Source of the DNA: Choristoneura fumiferana
Taxonomy: Eukaryota; Arthropoda; Insecta; Lepidoptera; Tortricidae
Direction of reading: 5' to 3'
NCBI RefSeq assembly: GCF_025370935.1
Contig: NC_133486.1
Location: 1,551,006 to 1,615,005 of the forward strand
DNA: 64,000 nt
Numbering within the stretch: position 1 is the stretch's first letter; the number at the start of each line of letters is the position of its first letter. The position numbers were made by a program, and so were the translations under genes. Below are positions 1-9,515 of this stretch, piece by piece. The notes below the pieces were generated by a model that was given only the letters and a program-made list of their open reading frames with translations, ran no database searches and had not been told where the DNA came from.

Positions 1-1325
1 CGTGTCCCTCCCTGTTTCTTGATATATGCCACGACTGTTCGATTGTCCGATTGAACTACGACCCTTTTCTCCTTCAAGTAGGTCGTTTCCGATCGAAAGG
101 CTTGTAACACTGCATACAGTTCCTTCTTGTTGATATGCCATTGCTTTTGAGCTGGGGTCCATAGACCGCTGATCATCGTTTCGTCTATCTGAGCTCCCCA
201 ACCTTGGTCTGACGCATCTGAGGTGATGAACACTGTCACTCGATACTTTATCAGAGATCCATTTTGCTTCAGGTTCCCTAGCCACCAGGCACATTCTTGA
301 AGAATAATTGGTGTAATAGGGATCATTTTCTTTTTCTGGTGTTCTGGCAAAAGGTTGGCTGCTCGTTGCAGATTTCTGCAATGTAACCTTCCTAGAGGAA
401 TTACGAAGCTGGCAAAATTTAGTTTGCCCAACAAGCTCTTGGCTAGTTGCCAGTTCCATTCTTGATCTCTTAAGATTTTGTTTAAATCCTTTTCTATTGA
501 TAGGATTTTCTTTTGAGGTAGTGAAGTAGCATTTTGTAAAGTGTTCCACACTATTCCCAGGTACTCTATTTGTTGAAGGGGTTCGTTTAGAGATTTCTCT
601 GTGTTTATGATCCAACCCAATTTTGTCAAAAAGTTTACTGCTTTTATAGCATCCTCTCGCAGTTTTATTGGATTCTGGCAGGCAAGAAGGAAGTCGTCCA
701 GGTACACGACCACCCTTATGCCCATGTCTTGAAGTCGTGATACTACCCAATTTGATAGCCTTGCAAATGTGAGAGGAGCAGTGGAGAGACCGAAAGGCAG
801 GCACGTGAATTGCAATACCCGACCCTGATGGACTATTGATAGAAATCTTCTGTGTTGAGTTTTTATGGGCACGTGGAAGTATGCCTGGGAGATGTCGATC
901 TTTACGAGATAATCTCCTTGTTGAAGAAAATGAGGTACTTTGAAGTGGTTTAACAAGCGAAATTTTCTGGGCAGAAGATATCGGTTGAGGCCTCGTAGAT
1001 TGATTATGGGTCGAATCTTCCCATCCGACTTTGGGACTGGGAACATTGTTGACAGAAATCCTGACTGAACTGACGTGTGTTCCAAAATACCTTGGTCTAT
1101 GAGAGAGATTATCTCCTGCGTCATTTCTTTTGTCTCGAATTTTCTTAGTATATGGGTATAAAAAGGGATCAGAGGAGGTTTTGCCACAAAAGGAATTGTG
1201 TAGCCCTCTATTATGTTTAAAATACTTTTGGGGGCACCTGTGCTCTTCCAGACCTCTAAAAAGGAGCGAAGTCTGCCTCCTCTGAAATGCCTCACCTCAG
1301 GTACTTTTATACTTTCTTGAAGCAT
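1..1325 (-). CDS. DIRS-type retrotransposon reverse transcriptase / RNase H (partial, runs off left edge)
   Basis: An open frame without a stop covers the first 1.3 kb on the minus strand. The first ATG in frame is at 1325-1323, so the ORF overlaps the 3' end of gag by 29 nt; the frame itself stays open back to about 1540. Readable motifs in order: GYTIPFVAKPPL, FPVPKSDGKIRPIINLRGLN, DISQAYFHVPI (first catalytic Asp), LPFGLSTAP, then the RT catalytic box VVVYLDDFLLA near 695-665. An RNase H domain follows with ITSDASDQGWGAQ and VVVQSDNRTVVAYI. The YLDD box and these RNase H strings are typical of the DIRS order (tyrosine-recombinase retrotransposons), not of LTR or LINE elements. The expected recombinase and methyltransferase ORFs would lie left of the window. 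No frameshift or stop is seen, so the copy looks young. Confidence 0.85.
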   Translation of the reverse strand, partial: MLQESIKVPEVRHFRGGRLRSFLEVWKSTGAPKSILNIIEGYTIPFVAKPPLIPFYTHILRKFETKEMTQEIISLIDQGILEHTSVQSGFLSTMFPVPKSDGKIRPIINLRGLNRYLLPRKFRLLNHFKVPHFLQQGDYLVKIDISQAYFHVPIKTQHRRFLSIVHQGRVLQFTCLPFGLSTAPLTFARLSNWVVSRLQDMGIRVVVYLDDFLLACQNPIKLREDAIKAVNFLTKLGWIINTEKSLNEPLQQIEYLGIVWNTLQNATSLPQKKILSIEKDLNKILRDQEWNWQLAKSLLGKLNFASFVIPLGRLHCRNLQRAANLLPEHQKKKMIPITPIILQECAWWLGNLKQNGSLIKYRVTVFITSDASDQGWGAQIDETMISGLWTPAQKQWHINKKELYAVLQAFRSETTYLKEKRVVVQSDNRTVVAYIKKQGGT

Positions 1326-2862
1326 GTCCCTTAGAGGAACGTCCTCGAGCTGATGAGGAAATGGGTTGCGTTGGACGCCTCGAACTTTGTCCCGTTTTAT
1401 CGGAGTGACGACTTCTGAGTTTGTTGACTGCTTTCTTTTTCGACACTTTGCCTTGGGAAAACCCGGATGCGCTGATGTAACGCTTGCCTTCGGTTCGCCT
1501 TGGTTTGTTGCTGCGAAAGAAAATTTGTTGCGGCGGTTGCTTCAGTACCTCTGCAAGTTTTGTTTCGCAGAAGAGATGGGTTGTTGATGGAGGAACAGAA
1601 TTTAAAAGTGACGCTTGGTATTCATCTTTGGGGATAAGGAGGTTTCTCCTCTGCTCTATAATCTCATTCCTACGACCACATGCAAATTGCAAGAGATCAT
1701 CTGATATGGTCTTCATGGCGGAGCCAGTAGAGAGGTGACTCTTTAGGTCTTCTTTGAGCCCGGGATGCTTATTAGAGAGATCTTTGAGAGCCCCGTGTAG
1801 GGAATCTCGTTGCATCAAAAGACCGTGGACCACTGTTCCAAGAACATAGTCCATTTTCCCTAGTTGGTCCTGTACAGGGTTAGGTGTAATGTGTTTGACT
1901 AAGACAGGGTTGGCTTTTAGGGTTCCAAAAACGGGTGCAGCGTGTAATCTTTTCTGTACCTCGACGTACCTGATTTGATTATATGTGGTGTCACCTAATC
2001 TTAGTACTTTTACACCCTGTTCCGCAATGAGTGGTTTTGGGTTAGGTATAACAGGGTCTTGTGGCTTGGTGCAGGGTTGCCAGTCAAAATCGTCATCTGA
2101 GCCTAAGGGGGGCTCGGGCGGTTTCCATGCAGAGGTAGCTTGCGTTGAAGACTTTTCAGTAACTGGAGGGCCGTTGTTCTCTGAAGAATAAGCTGAAGCA
2201 GAGTCTTCGTCCGTACTCTCACAGGCAGAGTTCTCCTGCGAGTCAAATGGAGTCTCAAATTTCTTCATAAAAGACTCCAACATCTCCTTCAGTACCATAT
2301 GATTTTCTTCTAACCGGCTTAATCTGTCCTGTCGCTTGGACACCCGAACCGAGCTGTTACTGCGCCGAGAAGAGTGGGTAACAGAGCCGTTGTCTTCGGT
2401 ATCGGCAGATAATTCGCGGTTTGCTTCCTCCCGACAGATTAGTAAGGGCTTTATATCCGCTAGAGCAGCTACCACCAACTCATTTTGTACAGCAGACCCA
2501 CGGATCCGTGCCGCGAGAGAAGCTGGGCCGATAATAAGACCGACGCACAGAGGCCACTCTAATAATTTTAGCTTAATATCTCTATAAGCTCTCTCAGAAA
2601 GAGAGGAACAGTTCGGTGAAAATGCGCGAGCCAAACCAGTCGTCGGGATCGCGAATCTGACCTTGTTGAGAACTTGAGGGTCTAATTCATTTCCTAGCAA
2701 ATCTTCTTTAGAGTAAGTATGAACTCTCCATTCTTGCCAGCCGTCAGGAAGATGCGCCGAAATAAGACGCGTTAGCCTGCTGAGGATCACGTTGTCTCCA
2801 GGGTCATCCGCCTCCCATCCGAGTAATGATCCAAGAGAGCGCATGTCTCCTGATTCCGTGGC
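1297..2862 (-). CDS. DIRS-type gag-like protein, 515 aa from the internal ATG, probably extended at its N terminus by splicing
   Basis: This is the longest uninterrupted ORF in the window, with ATG at 2844-2842 and the stop at 1299-1297. Its job in DIRS elements is presumed to be nucleoprotein formation. It has no zinc knuckle that I can see. The middle is acidic and Ser-rich (about residues 135-245, with a possible coiled segment RLSRLEENHMVLKEML), and the C terminus is basic (KKKAVNKLRSRHS, SSARGRSSKGHASRKYKST), as expected for nucleic-acid binding. The pol frame overlaps its end in another frame. The reading frame is open upstream of the ATG to a good 3' splice site (TTTTTCAG ending at 2863), which is why I extend the exon to 2862. 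Joined to the leader exon ending at 3539, the protein would start M-ATESGD-MRSLG and be 522 aa. Confidence 0.72.
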   Translation of the reverse strand, partial: ATESGDMRSLGSLLGWEADDPGDNVILSRLTRLISAHLPDGWQEWRVHTYSKEDLLGNELDPQVLNKVRFAIPTTGLARAFSPNCSSLSERAYRDIKLKLLEWPLCVGLIIGPASLAARIRGSAVQNELVVAALADIKPLLICREEANRELSADTEDNGSVTHSSRRSNSSVRVSKRQDRLSRLEENHMVLKEMLESFMKKFETPFDSQENSACESTDEDSASAYSSENNGPPVTEKSSTQATSAWKPPEPPLGSDDDFDWQPCTKPQDPVIPNPKPLIAEQGVKVLRLGDTTYNQIRYVEVQKRLHAAPVFGTLKANPVLVKHITPNPVQDQLGKMDYVLGTVVHGLLMQRDSLHGALKDLSNKHPGLKEDLKSHLSTGSAMKTISDDLLQFACGRRNEIIEQRRNLLIPKDEYQASLLNSVPPSTTHLFCETKLAEVLKQPPQQIFFRSNKPRRTEGKRYISASGFSQGKVSKKKAVNKLRSRHSDKTGQSSRRPTQPISSSARGRSSKGHASRKYKST

Positions 2863-3538
2863 CTGAAAAACAGGAACTCAGTGAGTGTCTTGTAATGAAA
2901 CGGCTCACACTGCCCGTACGACTAAAGCGTACAGCCTGAACTTGCACGCACGCGGATTGCCAAGCTGACCCGTACGGCTCACTAGGCTGGCCCGTACGGC
3001 TCACCAAACTGACCCGTACGGCTCATCAAACGGGCCCGTCCGGCTCACCAACCTGACCCGTACGGCTCACCGACCTGACCCGTACGGCTCACCAAACTGA
3101 CCCGTACGGCTCACCAGGCTGGCCCGTACGGCTCATAGGTTTGACCCGTACGGCTCGCTATTCTGGCCCGCACGGCTCGCAGTTTCGGGCCGTACATGTA
3201 CTAAGTATCTCATTAGCAATTTTATGTTTACCACATTAATACATATTACGATGTATAAGATACATAGTACATAGTGCTCAAGGTGTAAATATCATTCACA
3301 ACTCTGGGTTGAAAAGACCGCAGAGAATGTAAGTGAAAATATAAGATAGATCGGAGCCGAGATGGGCAGTACATTCCGATATTTGCGCTTGATAAGCGTA
3401 CACCGAGCGTTGGGCTATTTATTTGAATAGCTGCTACTTGTATGCGGAGCAGTACAAGTGTATAACCTTAAAGGTTAGCAAAAACAAACTGAAATAAATA
3501 AACACAAGCACTTACAAAATAAACATAACTGCACTTAC
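2863..3538 (-). other. Putative 676-bp intron in the DIRS leader
   Basis: On the minus strand TCAATG|GTAAGTG (donor after 3539) is paired with CTGTTTTTCAG|GCCACGG (acceptor before 2862). Both sites fit the consensus. The last three exonic bases are ATG, and joining puts that ATG in frame with gag. The intron contains the 22-bp tandem array. Splicing is inferred from sequence only. Confidence 0.5.
2965..3184. repeat. Tandem array, 10 copies of a 22-bp unit
   Basis: The unit reads CTGACCCGTACGGCTCACCA plus two bases. Ten consecutive units of exactly 22 bp run from 2965 to 3184 with scattered substitutions, and a partial unit follows. The core CCCGTACGG is nearly invariant. The array lies between the DIRS leader and gag, a position where promoters, enhancers or packaging signals may lie; no function can be read directly. 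Confidence 0.9.
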
Positions 3539-3800
3539 CATTGATACGTGGGAAAACAATCCTATAATAACACAACACTGGCGATCTAAGCGATCTCGAA
3601 CGAGCTTCGTCGTTACTAATAAAGTCACTGTGTACTCGCGTAGCGTAATGAAAGCGTACTGAGGAAGCGCGCTCACGCAGTCGCTCGCCGCGCCGCGGCC
3701 CCGCGGGGGCGTGGTCGCGGGCGCGGGTAGCGCGGGGGGGAGCGAGAGCGCGGCTGGACGGCGCGGGGAGACGAGTCCTTTGTGTTTCTCGATAGTTACA
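3539..3800 (-). promoter_or_regulatory. GC-rich leader / presumed promoter and terminal region of the DIRS element
   Basis: A strongly GC- and CpG-rich block (about 3650-3790) stands out from the AT-rich surroundings and precedes, on the minus strand, the putative leader exon that ends with ATG at 3541-3539. An open frame across it (3468-3818) is low-complexity and probably not coding. The right boundary of the element, and any inverted terminal repeat, cannot be fixed because the other end is outside the window. Confidence 0.4.
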
Positions 3801-3839
3801 TGAATAGCGTAATCTCACAGGTCAAGCCGACGGCACAGA

Positions 3840-4120
3840 CCATGAAATAGTATATTTTGAAATTGACTTTTCATAGTTTAATTGTTGATAATTCATTATA
3901 AACACCTAAATATATATTATATGCTCTACCATCACTGCTTTCACGTTTGACTATATAGGTATCTACTTAATTACATTATGTATAGGTATATTATCTTGAG
4001 AAATTAGGTTATGTATTACATACATTGAATTTTAGTATAAACTCCTATAAACTTTTAAACGTATTATAGCAGCTCGTATTTAAGTTCGTCGAAAATATCT
4101 ATTAACAGTGTGATGTCGGG
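3840..4120. other. AT-rich stretch, no recognised feature
   Basis: I see only AT-rich sequence here, with no ORF of note, repeat family or RNA. Confidence 0.5.
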
Positions 4121-4124
4121 TTAG

Positions 4125-4345
4125 AATACACCTCTCCATTTCTTCCGTGGATGTCGTAGGAGGATATAGGAGGGTATAGGAAGATATACCGTAGGCGACA
4201 GGCTAGCAACCTGTCACTATTGTACCGTTTTTGTCAAACTTAAAACCTAAATTTGCTAAAAGTGGCTCCGAAGCGGTAACGTTTCGTGTGCTCTGCCTAC
4301 CCCATTTGAGAATACAGGCGTGATTTTTGTGTGTGTGTCTATTAT
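4125..4345. repeat. LINE 3'-end-like fragment with (GT)n end
   Basis: Contains CTCTGCCTACCCCATTTGAG, a phrase I recognise as common interspersed sequence in lepidopteran genomes, ending in GTGTGTGTGT near 4331-4340. It is fragmentary and non-coding. Confidence 0.45.
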
Positions 4346-4600
4346 CAAAGGAAACAAAATGTAAACAAACGTGTAAGTAGGCATGTCTGTCTTCATCGAC
4401 GTAGCTCGTAAAGTAATTTCCTTCAGACAACTGATCGGTCAGCAGTTATTAACATATTAATAGAGGAACGATATAATTGCTGTCCTATGAAGATGAGAAA
4501 ATATGTACATAAATTATAGTAAAGTGTGACCCTTCCTCTTATATTTTCCAAATTTAATCAGTTTTAAGGTCAACCACGTTTGTTTTCACAAGCGTTTATT

Positions 4601-4912
4601 GACATTAATAAATATTACGGGACACTTGACACCATGGATAGGGCAGAAGTACCGTTTGTGGTCATTTATTGTTGTAATATACGTTTGAAATAAATTTATA
4701 GTAAAAATCATTATAAACTTTATTCGTTTCAGTATAAACTTTTGAAAACTCACTAAACATATTAGTTTAATATTATAACTTTTTATATATGACTGCAAAT
4801 GTCAACTGGCCAAAACCGGTACTTCTGCCCTACTAGGCAACGGATAAACATACTTATACATATTCAACATCCAACACCCGAGTACAAACATTCACAACCA
4901 CTCTGAGTGGCT
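4601..4912 (+). repeat. Rep-J copy interrupted by a TA-target MITE
   Basis: The segments 4601-4640 (TTACGGGACACTTGACACCA) and 4831-4912 (CTAGGCAACGGATAAACATA onward) are the two halves of one Rep-J copy; the intact phrase can be compared with the copies at 10696 and 41931. The interruption is the MITE at 4641-4830. Confidence 0.7.
4641..4830. mobile_element. 190-bp MITE with 14-bp TIRs and TA target duplication
   Basis: Ends GGGCAGAAGTACCG and CGGTACTTCTGCCC are exact inverted repeats, flanked by TA on both sides (4639-4640, 4831-4832) inside Rep-J. The TA duplication suggests mobilisation by a Tc1/mariner-type transposase. There is no coding capacity. Confidence 0.75.
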
Positions 4913-5109
4913 ACTACGATATTCGAAATTCGAAGTTCGTATCATACCGTCCCTGAACTAAAAGAATTTCTTTGCTCACCTGCGACCTTATGATAGTTAA
5001 GTTTATGCAAGATATGTATGTATGCATGCAATAATAGGTAATTTTGTATGGAGAGTGAATTTTGTGCTGCTGAGTATATTAATGCACATTATCTACAAAA
5101 AATCTTCAT

Positions 5110-5292
5110 CATCATCATCATCTCAGCCGTAGGACGTCCACTGTTGGACATAGGCCTCCCCCACAGACCTCCAGTTGCTTCGGTTGGCAGCGGCCTGCAT
5201 CCACCGTACACCTGCGACTTTAACCAGGTCATCCGTCCATCTTGTTGGTGGACGTCCTACGCTGCGCTTGCCGATCCGCGGCCTCCACTCGA
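5110..5292 (-). pseudogene. 3' end of an RTE-like LINE reverse transcriptase (fragment)
   Basis: The minus-strand translation includes GRPPTRWTDDLVKVAG, RWMQAAANRSNWRS and GEAYVQQWT, the C-terminal tail of LINE endonuclease/reverse transcriptases widespread in Lepidoptera. Only about 60 codons remain, starting downstream of the catalytic domains, so it is a dead 5'-truncated copy. An (ATC)n run at 5108-5120 marks its 3' end. Confidence 0.75.
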
Positions 5293-5489
5293 GAAAAAAA
5301 AAAATCTTACAAAAATTTATTAAAATATAATTTTATCGCTGTCCTAATGGCGGCTGAAAAAACATGGCCGCTGATGTCATTGAATTATACGACGACGTTG
5401 AAGTATCTATCAGCAGTAAACATGTCATTAATCATTTAATGGCTCCGTGATTTATGTAGCAACGAATCCTAACCAGTTTGGTTTTTTTT

Positions 5490-5935
5490 TTATGTAACCT
5501 GTAATATGTCCCACTGCTGGGCAAAGGCCTCCCCTTTCTTTCGCCACTCTTCCCTATCATGAGCATGCACCTGCCAGTCGAGCTGAAGAGCGCTCAGGTC
5601 GTCCCGCCATCTCCTCTTGGGTCTGCCTCTGCTCCTTTGACCATCCTTCGGAACCCATTCGGTAACGATTCGTGACCATCGGTCTGGATGCATGCGGCAG
5701 ACAGTCCAGCCCAGTCCCACTTCAGCTTAGCGGTCTTGGCCCCCACATCGGTTATACGGGTGCAGTGCGGTGTTTCCGATTCGATCAGTTCTTCGACCAC
5801 CCAGAATACTGCGCTCAATTGCTCGTTGGCAAACCTTGAGCCTGGACTTTTGAGCTTCAGTCCATGACCAAGTCTGGGCGCCGTAGGTTAAAATGGGAAG
5901 AATGTATATGTCGACGAGTTTGGAGGAATATTTTA
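5490..5935 (-). pseudogene. RTE-like LINE reverse transcriptase C terminus, frameshifted
   Basis: Minus-strand frames read YILPILTYGAQTWS, QKSRLKVCQRAIE, then GAKTAKLKWDWAG, CRMHPDRWSRIVTEW, RGRPKRRWRDDL and EEWRKKGEAFAQQWD. The parts fall in different frames, so the copy is degraded. It belongs to a different subfamily from the fragment at 5110-5292. Confidence 0.75.
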
Positions 5936-5969
5936 TTGAATCAAACGTTACTTTGCGGAGGAATTACAT

Positions 5970-6110
5970 AGCACACCCGTGACCTTATGATAAGTAGTTA
6001 CGTTTATGGAAGAAATGCGTTTTCTTGCAGTTCCTTCACCCAACACTGTAAGAACACACACGAATTACACAAACCCAAATATCACTATCACCACACAACA
6101 CTAACTAAGT
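5970..6110. repeat. Rep-K copy
   Basis: Shares CCGTGACCTTATGATAAG and the (ACAC)-rich AAGAACACACACGAATTACA stretch with 14330-14512; a shorter relic lies at 4970-5030. Non-coding interspersed repeat of unknown class. Confidence 0.6.
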
Positions 6111-7216
6111 GTTTGTATGGAGAGCTTGGGCTAAAGTCGTGACGTCACTGCGATTCAATACCGCCTTCGTATTTTAGCAGCGGTCTAGTCGCTCCTTAAC
6201 CCTTCAAAAGATAGAGGCGATTTAGCGACCACGTGCATTGACTTGGAAATTCAACTTTATTGTATTAGTTCTAAGTTACAATATCCATTGTAATTATTGA
6301 AAATACTACTAGATTTAAAAATATGTATTCGATAGCTGCTTTTGATTCTAGGGTAGTTTGCTATGCTCCAATAAATGTGACCTTATTAAGGGTTGGTTGC
6401 CTAGGTAACCAAAATGTTAATTGCAAGCCACTGCAGTGCAGTGAAAATGTTCTACGGGAAGCCAGGAATCAAATTGTGCAATATTACATGCCGTAACTAA
6501 ACTACGCCAGCGCCAATTTCAAACAGCAATTTGAATGTGTGCAGTAATTTACAATTCCAATGCATTCAGTTCTAACTGAAATTGACCAACGCTGGATTAC
6601 TTTGCAATGAAGTTACGAGCATTACTAATTGAGACATGTTAGACGTTTTATACTATTCGATATTCTTTCAAAACAATTTCCTTGACAATGTCTCTCTCAC
6701 TCGCTCACTTTCTCTTTCTAGACAAATTTATATCTAGTGTAAAAAGCACAGGTCAAAATGTTTGGTTCATGCAGGTTTACACAAACAGTATTGTCACTAA
6801 ATGTCAAAAGGTAAACTAGAAAGTGCATCATTTAAAGTCGAAGGTGTTTTCTTCAGAAACTCCTTATTATCTCAACCTCTTATTTCTTTTATAAGTTCAA
6901 TTGAATTTAAGCTTTATCTTACATACGCTAAAGTCGTTATTGCTTTGCACATAGACCCAAGTTACACGTTTCCGAAAGCAACCCATTTCAAATACAAGTT
7001 GCAATACAGTTCCACTTCTTGGGATTGCATTTTAAACGAAGCTGCTGCTACTGAATGCCTGTGAGTTAAACGAAAACAACCCTTAACATTGGTTTATTTC
7101 CGACGGCAGTCGCTAAAAAGATTCAACTCAAATTCTCCACCGTCCATTTAGACGTTATTGTTACGGAAGCTTCAATTAAGTCCGTCAATCATTTTATAAG
7201 GAAAGCTTCAAAATTA
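6111..7216. other. No recognised feature
   Basis: Mostly AT-rich single-copy-looking DNA. An open frame at 6801-7064 (87 codons) shows no family features and no codon signal, and I do not call it. Confidence 0.5.
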
Positions 7217-7569
7217 ATCCAAATCAAAAGTTTATTCAGGCACTTTTACGTCTATATAATCTAGTACTTTACTAGGTAGTAATAGGTTAAAAAGAAACGA
7301 AAAATTATTTAAAAGCAAATTAAAAAGAAAAACATACGTATTGTTATTTAATTTACTACTTTTAATGGGTAAAAAGTCGCAAATTTTAGTCAAGTTGTCT
7401 CTACAAATCCTGTCAAAATTTTCCGCATTTAATAAATACTGTTACAATAATACCTAATAGTAAGCAACAAAACACACTTATTAACTTATTTTAAACAATT
7501 ATTAGTAACTGTATAAAACAGAAAACAAACGCGAACACCCAACCGAAACACTCCAAATGCTTGACATTT

Positions 7570-7614
7570 TTTTATTTTTTATTTGACTGGATGGCAAACG
7601 AGCAAGTGGGTCTG
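7570..7614 (-). repeat. Rep-A tail fragment
   Basis: The reverse complement reads AGACCCACTTGCTCGTTTGC and on to a poly(A)-like end, the terminal 45 bp of Rep-A. Confidence 0.7.
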
Positions 7615-7616
7615 GC

Positions 7617-7750
7617 ACAGTCGAGTTGAGAAGCTTGTGAGCAAAAATTTGATCAAAAATATCTGAGCACGCTTCTACGACGTTAACAATAGAGTCGTGT
7701 TCAGATATTTTTGATCAAATTTTTGCTCACAAGTTTATGAACTCGACTGT
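7617..7750. mobile_element. 134-bp palindromic MITE
   Basis: The left half ACAGTCGAGTTGAGAAGCTT... folds on the right half ...AAGTTTATGAACTCGACTGT over about 55 bp with few mismatches, including an exact GAGCAAAAATTTGATCAAAA core. No ORF. Confidence 0.8.
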
Positions 7751-8100
7751 ACCACGAAACTCAGTGCGTGCGGTACAAGCGACGCCCGTCATACACTTTG
7801 CGATAATTAAGCAACACGACTGTCACTTTTCCGAGACGTTATCATAATACTTATCAACTCTTCAAATAAACCTAAAACCTAGGGGTAATTACCCCCGCGG
7901 GTGTAAATCAGTTATAATCATCAGATATAACCCCCCAGTAATAAAGAACCTAATAATTAAGACCTAATCTAATGAAATACCTAGCTAAATAGTAAAAATT
8001 AAAAATGATAGATCGCAGCTCAGCAAGTACCTACCGCAGGTGGCATCTCTTTCTAGCTGTTATTTTTACTTATTCCAGTGTACATTCCTGCCCCAGCCAT
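7751..8100. other. No recognised feature
   Basis: AT-rich sequence without an ORF or a repeat I can match elsewhere in the window. Confidence 0.4.
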
Positions 8101-8250
8101 TGAATAGTTTTGTTTTTTTTTTGTCTTTAATGTTCTCTCATAAGTCTTTATGTTATATTGTTTGTCAATTTTGTTTATTTACTTATTTTGTACAATAAAG
8201 ACTTTGTTGCGTCTCCCAAAAAAAGTAAACATTGTAAATTGAAAATACAG

Positions 8251-8530
8251 GCAGGTGGTAGGACCTTGTGCAAGGTCCGTCCGGATTGCTACCACCATCT
8301 TGCTCGCTAATCCTGCCGTGAAACAGCAGTGCTTGCACTGTTGTGTTTCGGCGTGGAGAGTAAGACAGCCGGTGAAATTACTGGCACTTGAGGTATCCCA
8401 TCTTAGGCCTCTAGGTTGCCAGCGCATCTGCAATACCCCTGGTGTTGCAGATGTTTATGGGCGGTGGTGATCTCTTACCATCAGGAGACCCACTTGCTCG
8501 TTTGCCATCCAGTCGAAAAAAAAAAAAAAA
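8251..8530 (+). repeat. Rep-A copy 1
   Basis: Complete Rep-A from GCAGGTGGTAGGACC to the terminal poly(A). Other copies: 11611, 13681, 39289, 48402. An open frame of about 70 codons recurs in most copies, but it is a property of the repeat, not a host gene. Preceded at 8140-8227 by another LINE-like tail with ACAATAAAGA. Confidence 0.85.
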
Positions 8531-8639
8531 TACAAACTGAAATATAAAAAATACAAAGATTAGAAGAAGATTAGATTTAATATAATTTTAGTTTATTTAA
8601 TTTTATTGTACATAATATACCTTATTTAGTCGAATGAAT

Positions 8640-8700
8640 ATTAAAAAATACAAAAAGATTCAAAAAACCAATCTTAAACATTGTAAGACTGGTTTTAAAA
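8640..8700 (+). repeat. SINE-F tail fragment
   Basis: The phrase AAAAAGATTCAAAAAACCAA followed by TCTT matches the 3' tail of SINE-F. Confidence 0.55.
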
Positions 8701-9146
8701 GTATAAAGTATTTTTGTGACTAATAAAGGTAATATTTATTTGCTTGAGTGGTAAATTCAGTTTTCCCAGACGGTCATATGGGTAACAATATTAAAAAAGG
8801 TTAGGAACCACTGGACTATACGCCACTTGAATACGCGTTGAAATGAAAATGAATATAAACTAAAATACTTTGAGAAAATCACGAATCAATTTAGTTGAGT
8901 GACACTCGATTAATCAATCCGAAAGTAGCCATTTCTTTTTCACGCAAAACCCTTAAGAAATGTCTTTTGTATTGTATAATAGAAAGTGGTTGAATGCAAC
9001 GGAAAATGTTAATTTCTTGAATGCCCAGAGCTTGGACTATTGTTGGTGGCTTCCATTTTGAGGACAATGTTGCTTGCCAACTCTTAGGGCTTTAATTATT
9101 TTTTGAATTACCAAAAGAACGTTGCGAGTTGGGGTTGGCATTAGAG
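8700..9146. other. No recognised feature
   Basis: AT-rich DNA, no supported gene or repeat. Confidence 0.4.
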
Positions 9147-9218
9147 CGAGAAACATTTATTTACACATATTCGATACACATAATTATATACATATATATA
9201 TAACGATATACATTAGAA

Positions 9219-9515
9219 GCCGTGGTGGCCGAGTGGTTTGACCTATGGCCTCTCAAGCAGAGGATCGTGGGTCCAAACCCCGGCTCGCACCTCTGAGTTT
9301 TTCGAAATTCATGTGCGGTATTACATTTGAAATTTACCACGAGCTTTACGGTGAAGGAAAACATCGTGAGGAAACCTGCACAAACCTGCGAAGCAATTCA
9401 ATGGTGTGTGTGAAGTTCCCAATCCGCACTGGGCCCGCGTGGGAACTACTGCCCAAGCCCTCTCATTCTGAGGGGAGGCCTGTGCCCTGCAGTGGGACGT
9501 ATATAGGCTGGGATG
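9219..9515 (+). mobile_element. SINE-B, complete insertion with 11-bp target duplication
   Basis: A tRNA-like head (GCCGTGGTGGCCGAGTGG, A box; GTGGGTCCAAACCCC, B box) is followed by a body ending GGCTGGGATG. The target duplication ATACATTAGAA is at 9208-9218 and 9516-9526. The interrupted host sequence is Rep-M (9147-9218 and 9527-9580), whose uninterrupted paralogue is at 15143-15350. The head resembles a Ser/Leu-type tRNA, but it is not a functional tRNA gene. Confidence 0.88.

Noticed and set aside
1297..2844. The 515-aa ORF as a host gene
   Set aside because: It is directly followed, with overlap, by a DIRS reverse transcriptase in the same orientation, and has no other domain.
2965..3184. 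CRISPR-like array
   Set aside because: Units are contiguous 22-bp tandem repeats without spacers, in a eukaryotic genome.
3468..3818. 116-codon minus-strand ORF in the GC-rich block
   Set aside because: Arg/Ala/Pro-rich low-complexity translation of a CpG-rich leader that contains a strong splice donor; more likely untranslated.
8255..8470. Conserved ORF of about 70 codons in Rep-A copies (also 11609, 39287, 48387 reverse) as a small gene family
   Set aside because: It occurs only within an interspersed repeat with a poly(A) tail; copies carry deletions and base changes without regard to frame.
9219..9300. Functional tRNA gene
   Set aside because: A and B boxes are present, but no cloverleaf with an acceptor stem can be drawn; it is the head of SINE-B. 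The same applies to SINE-F and to the B-box-like GGGAATCGAACCCGGGAC in Rep-J.
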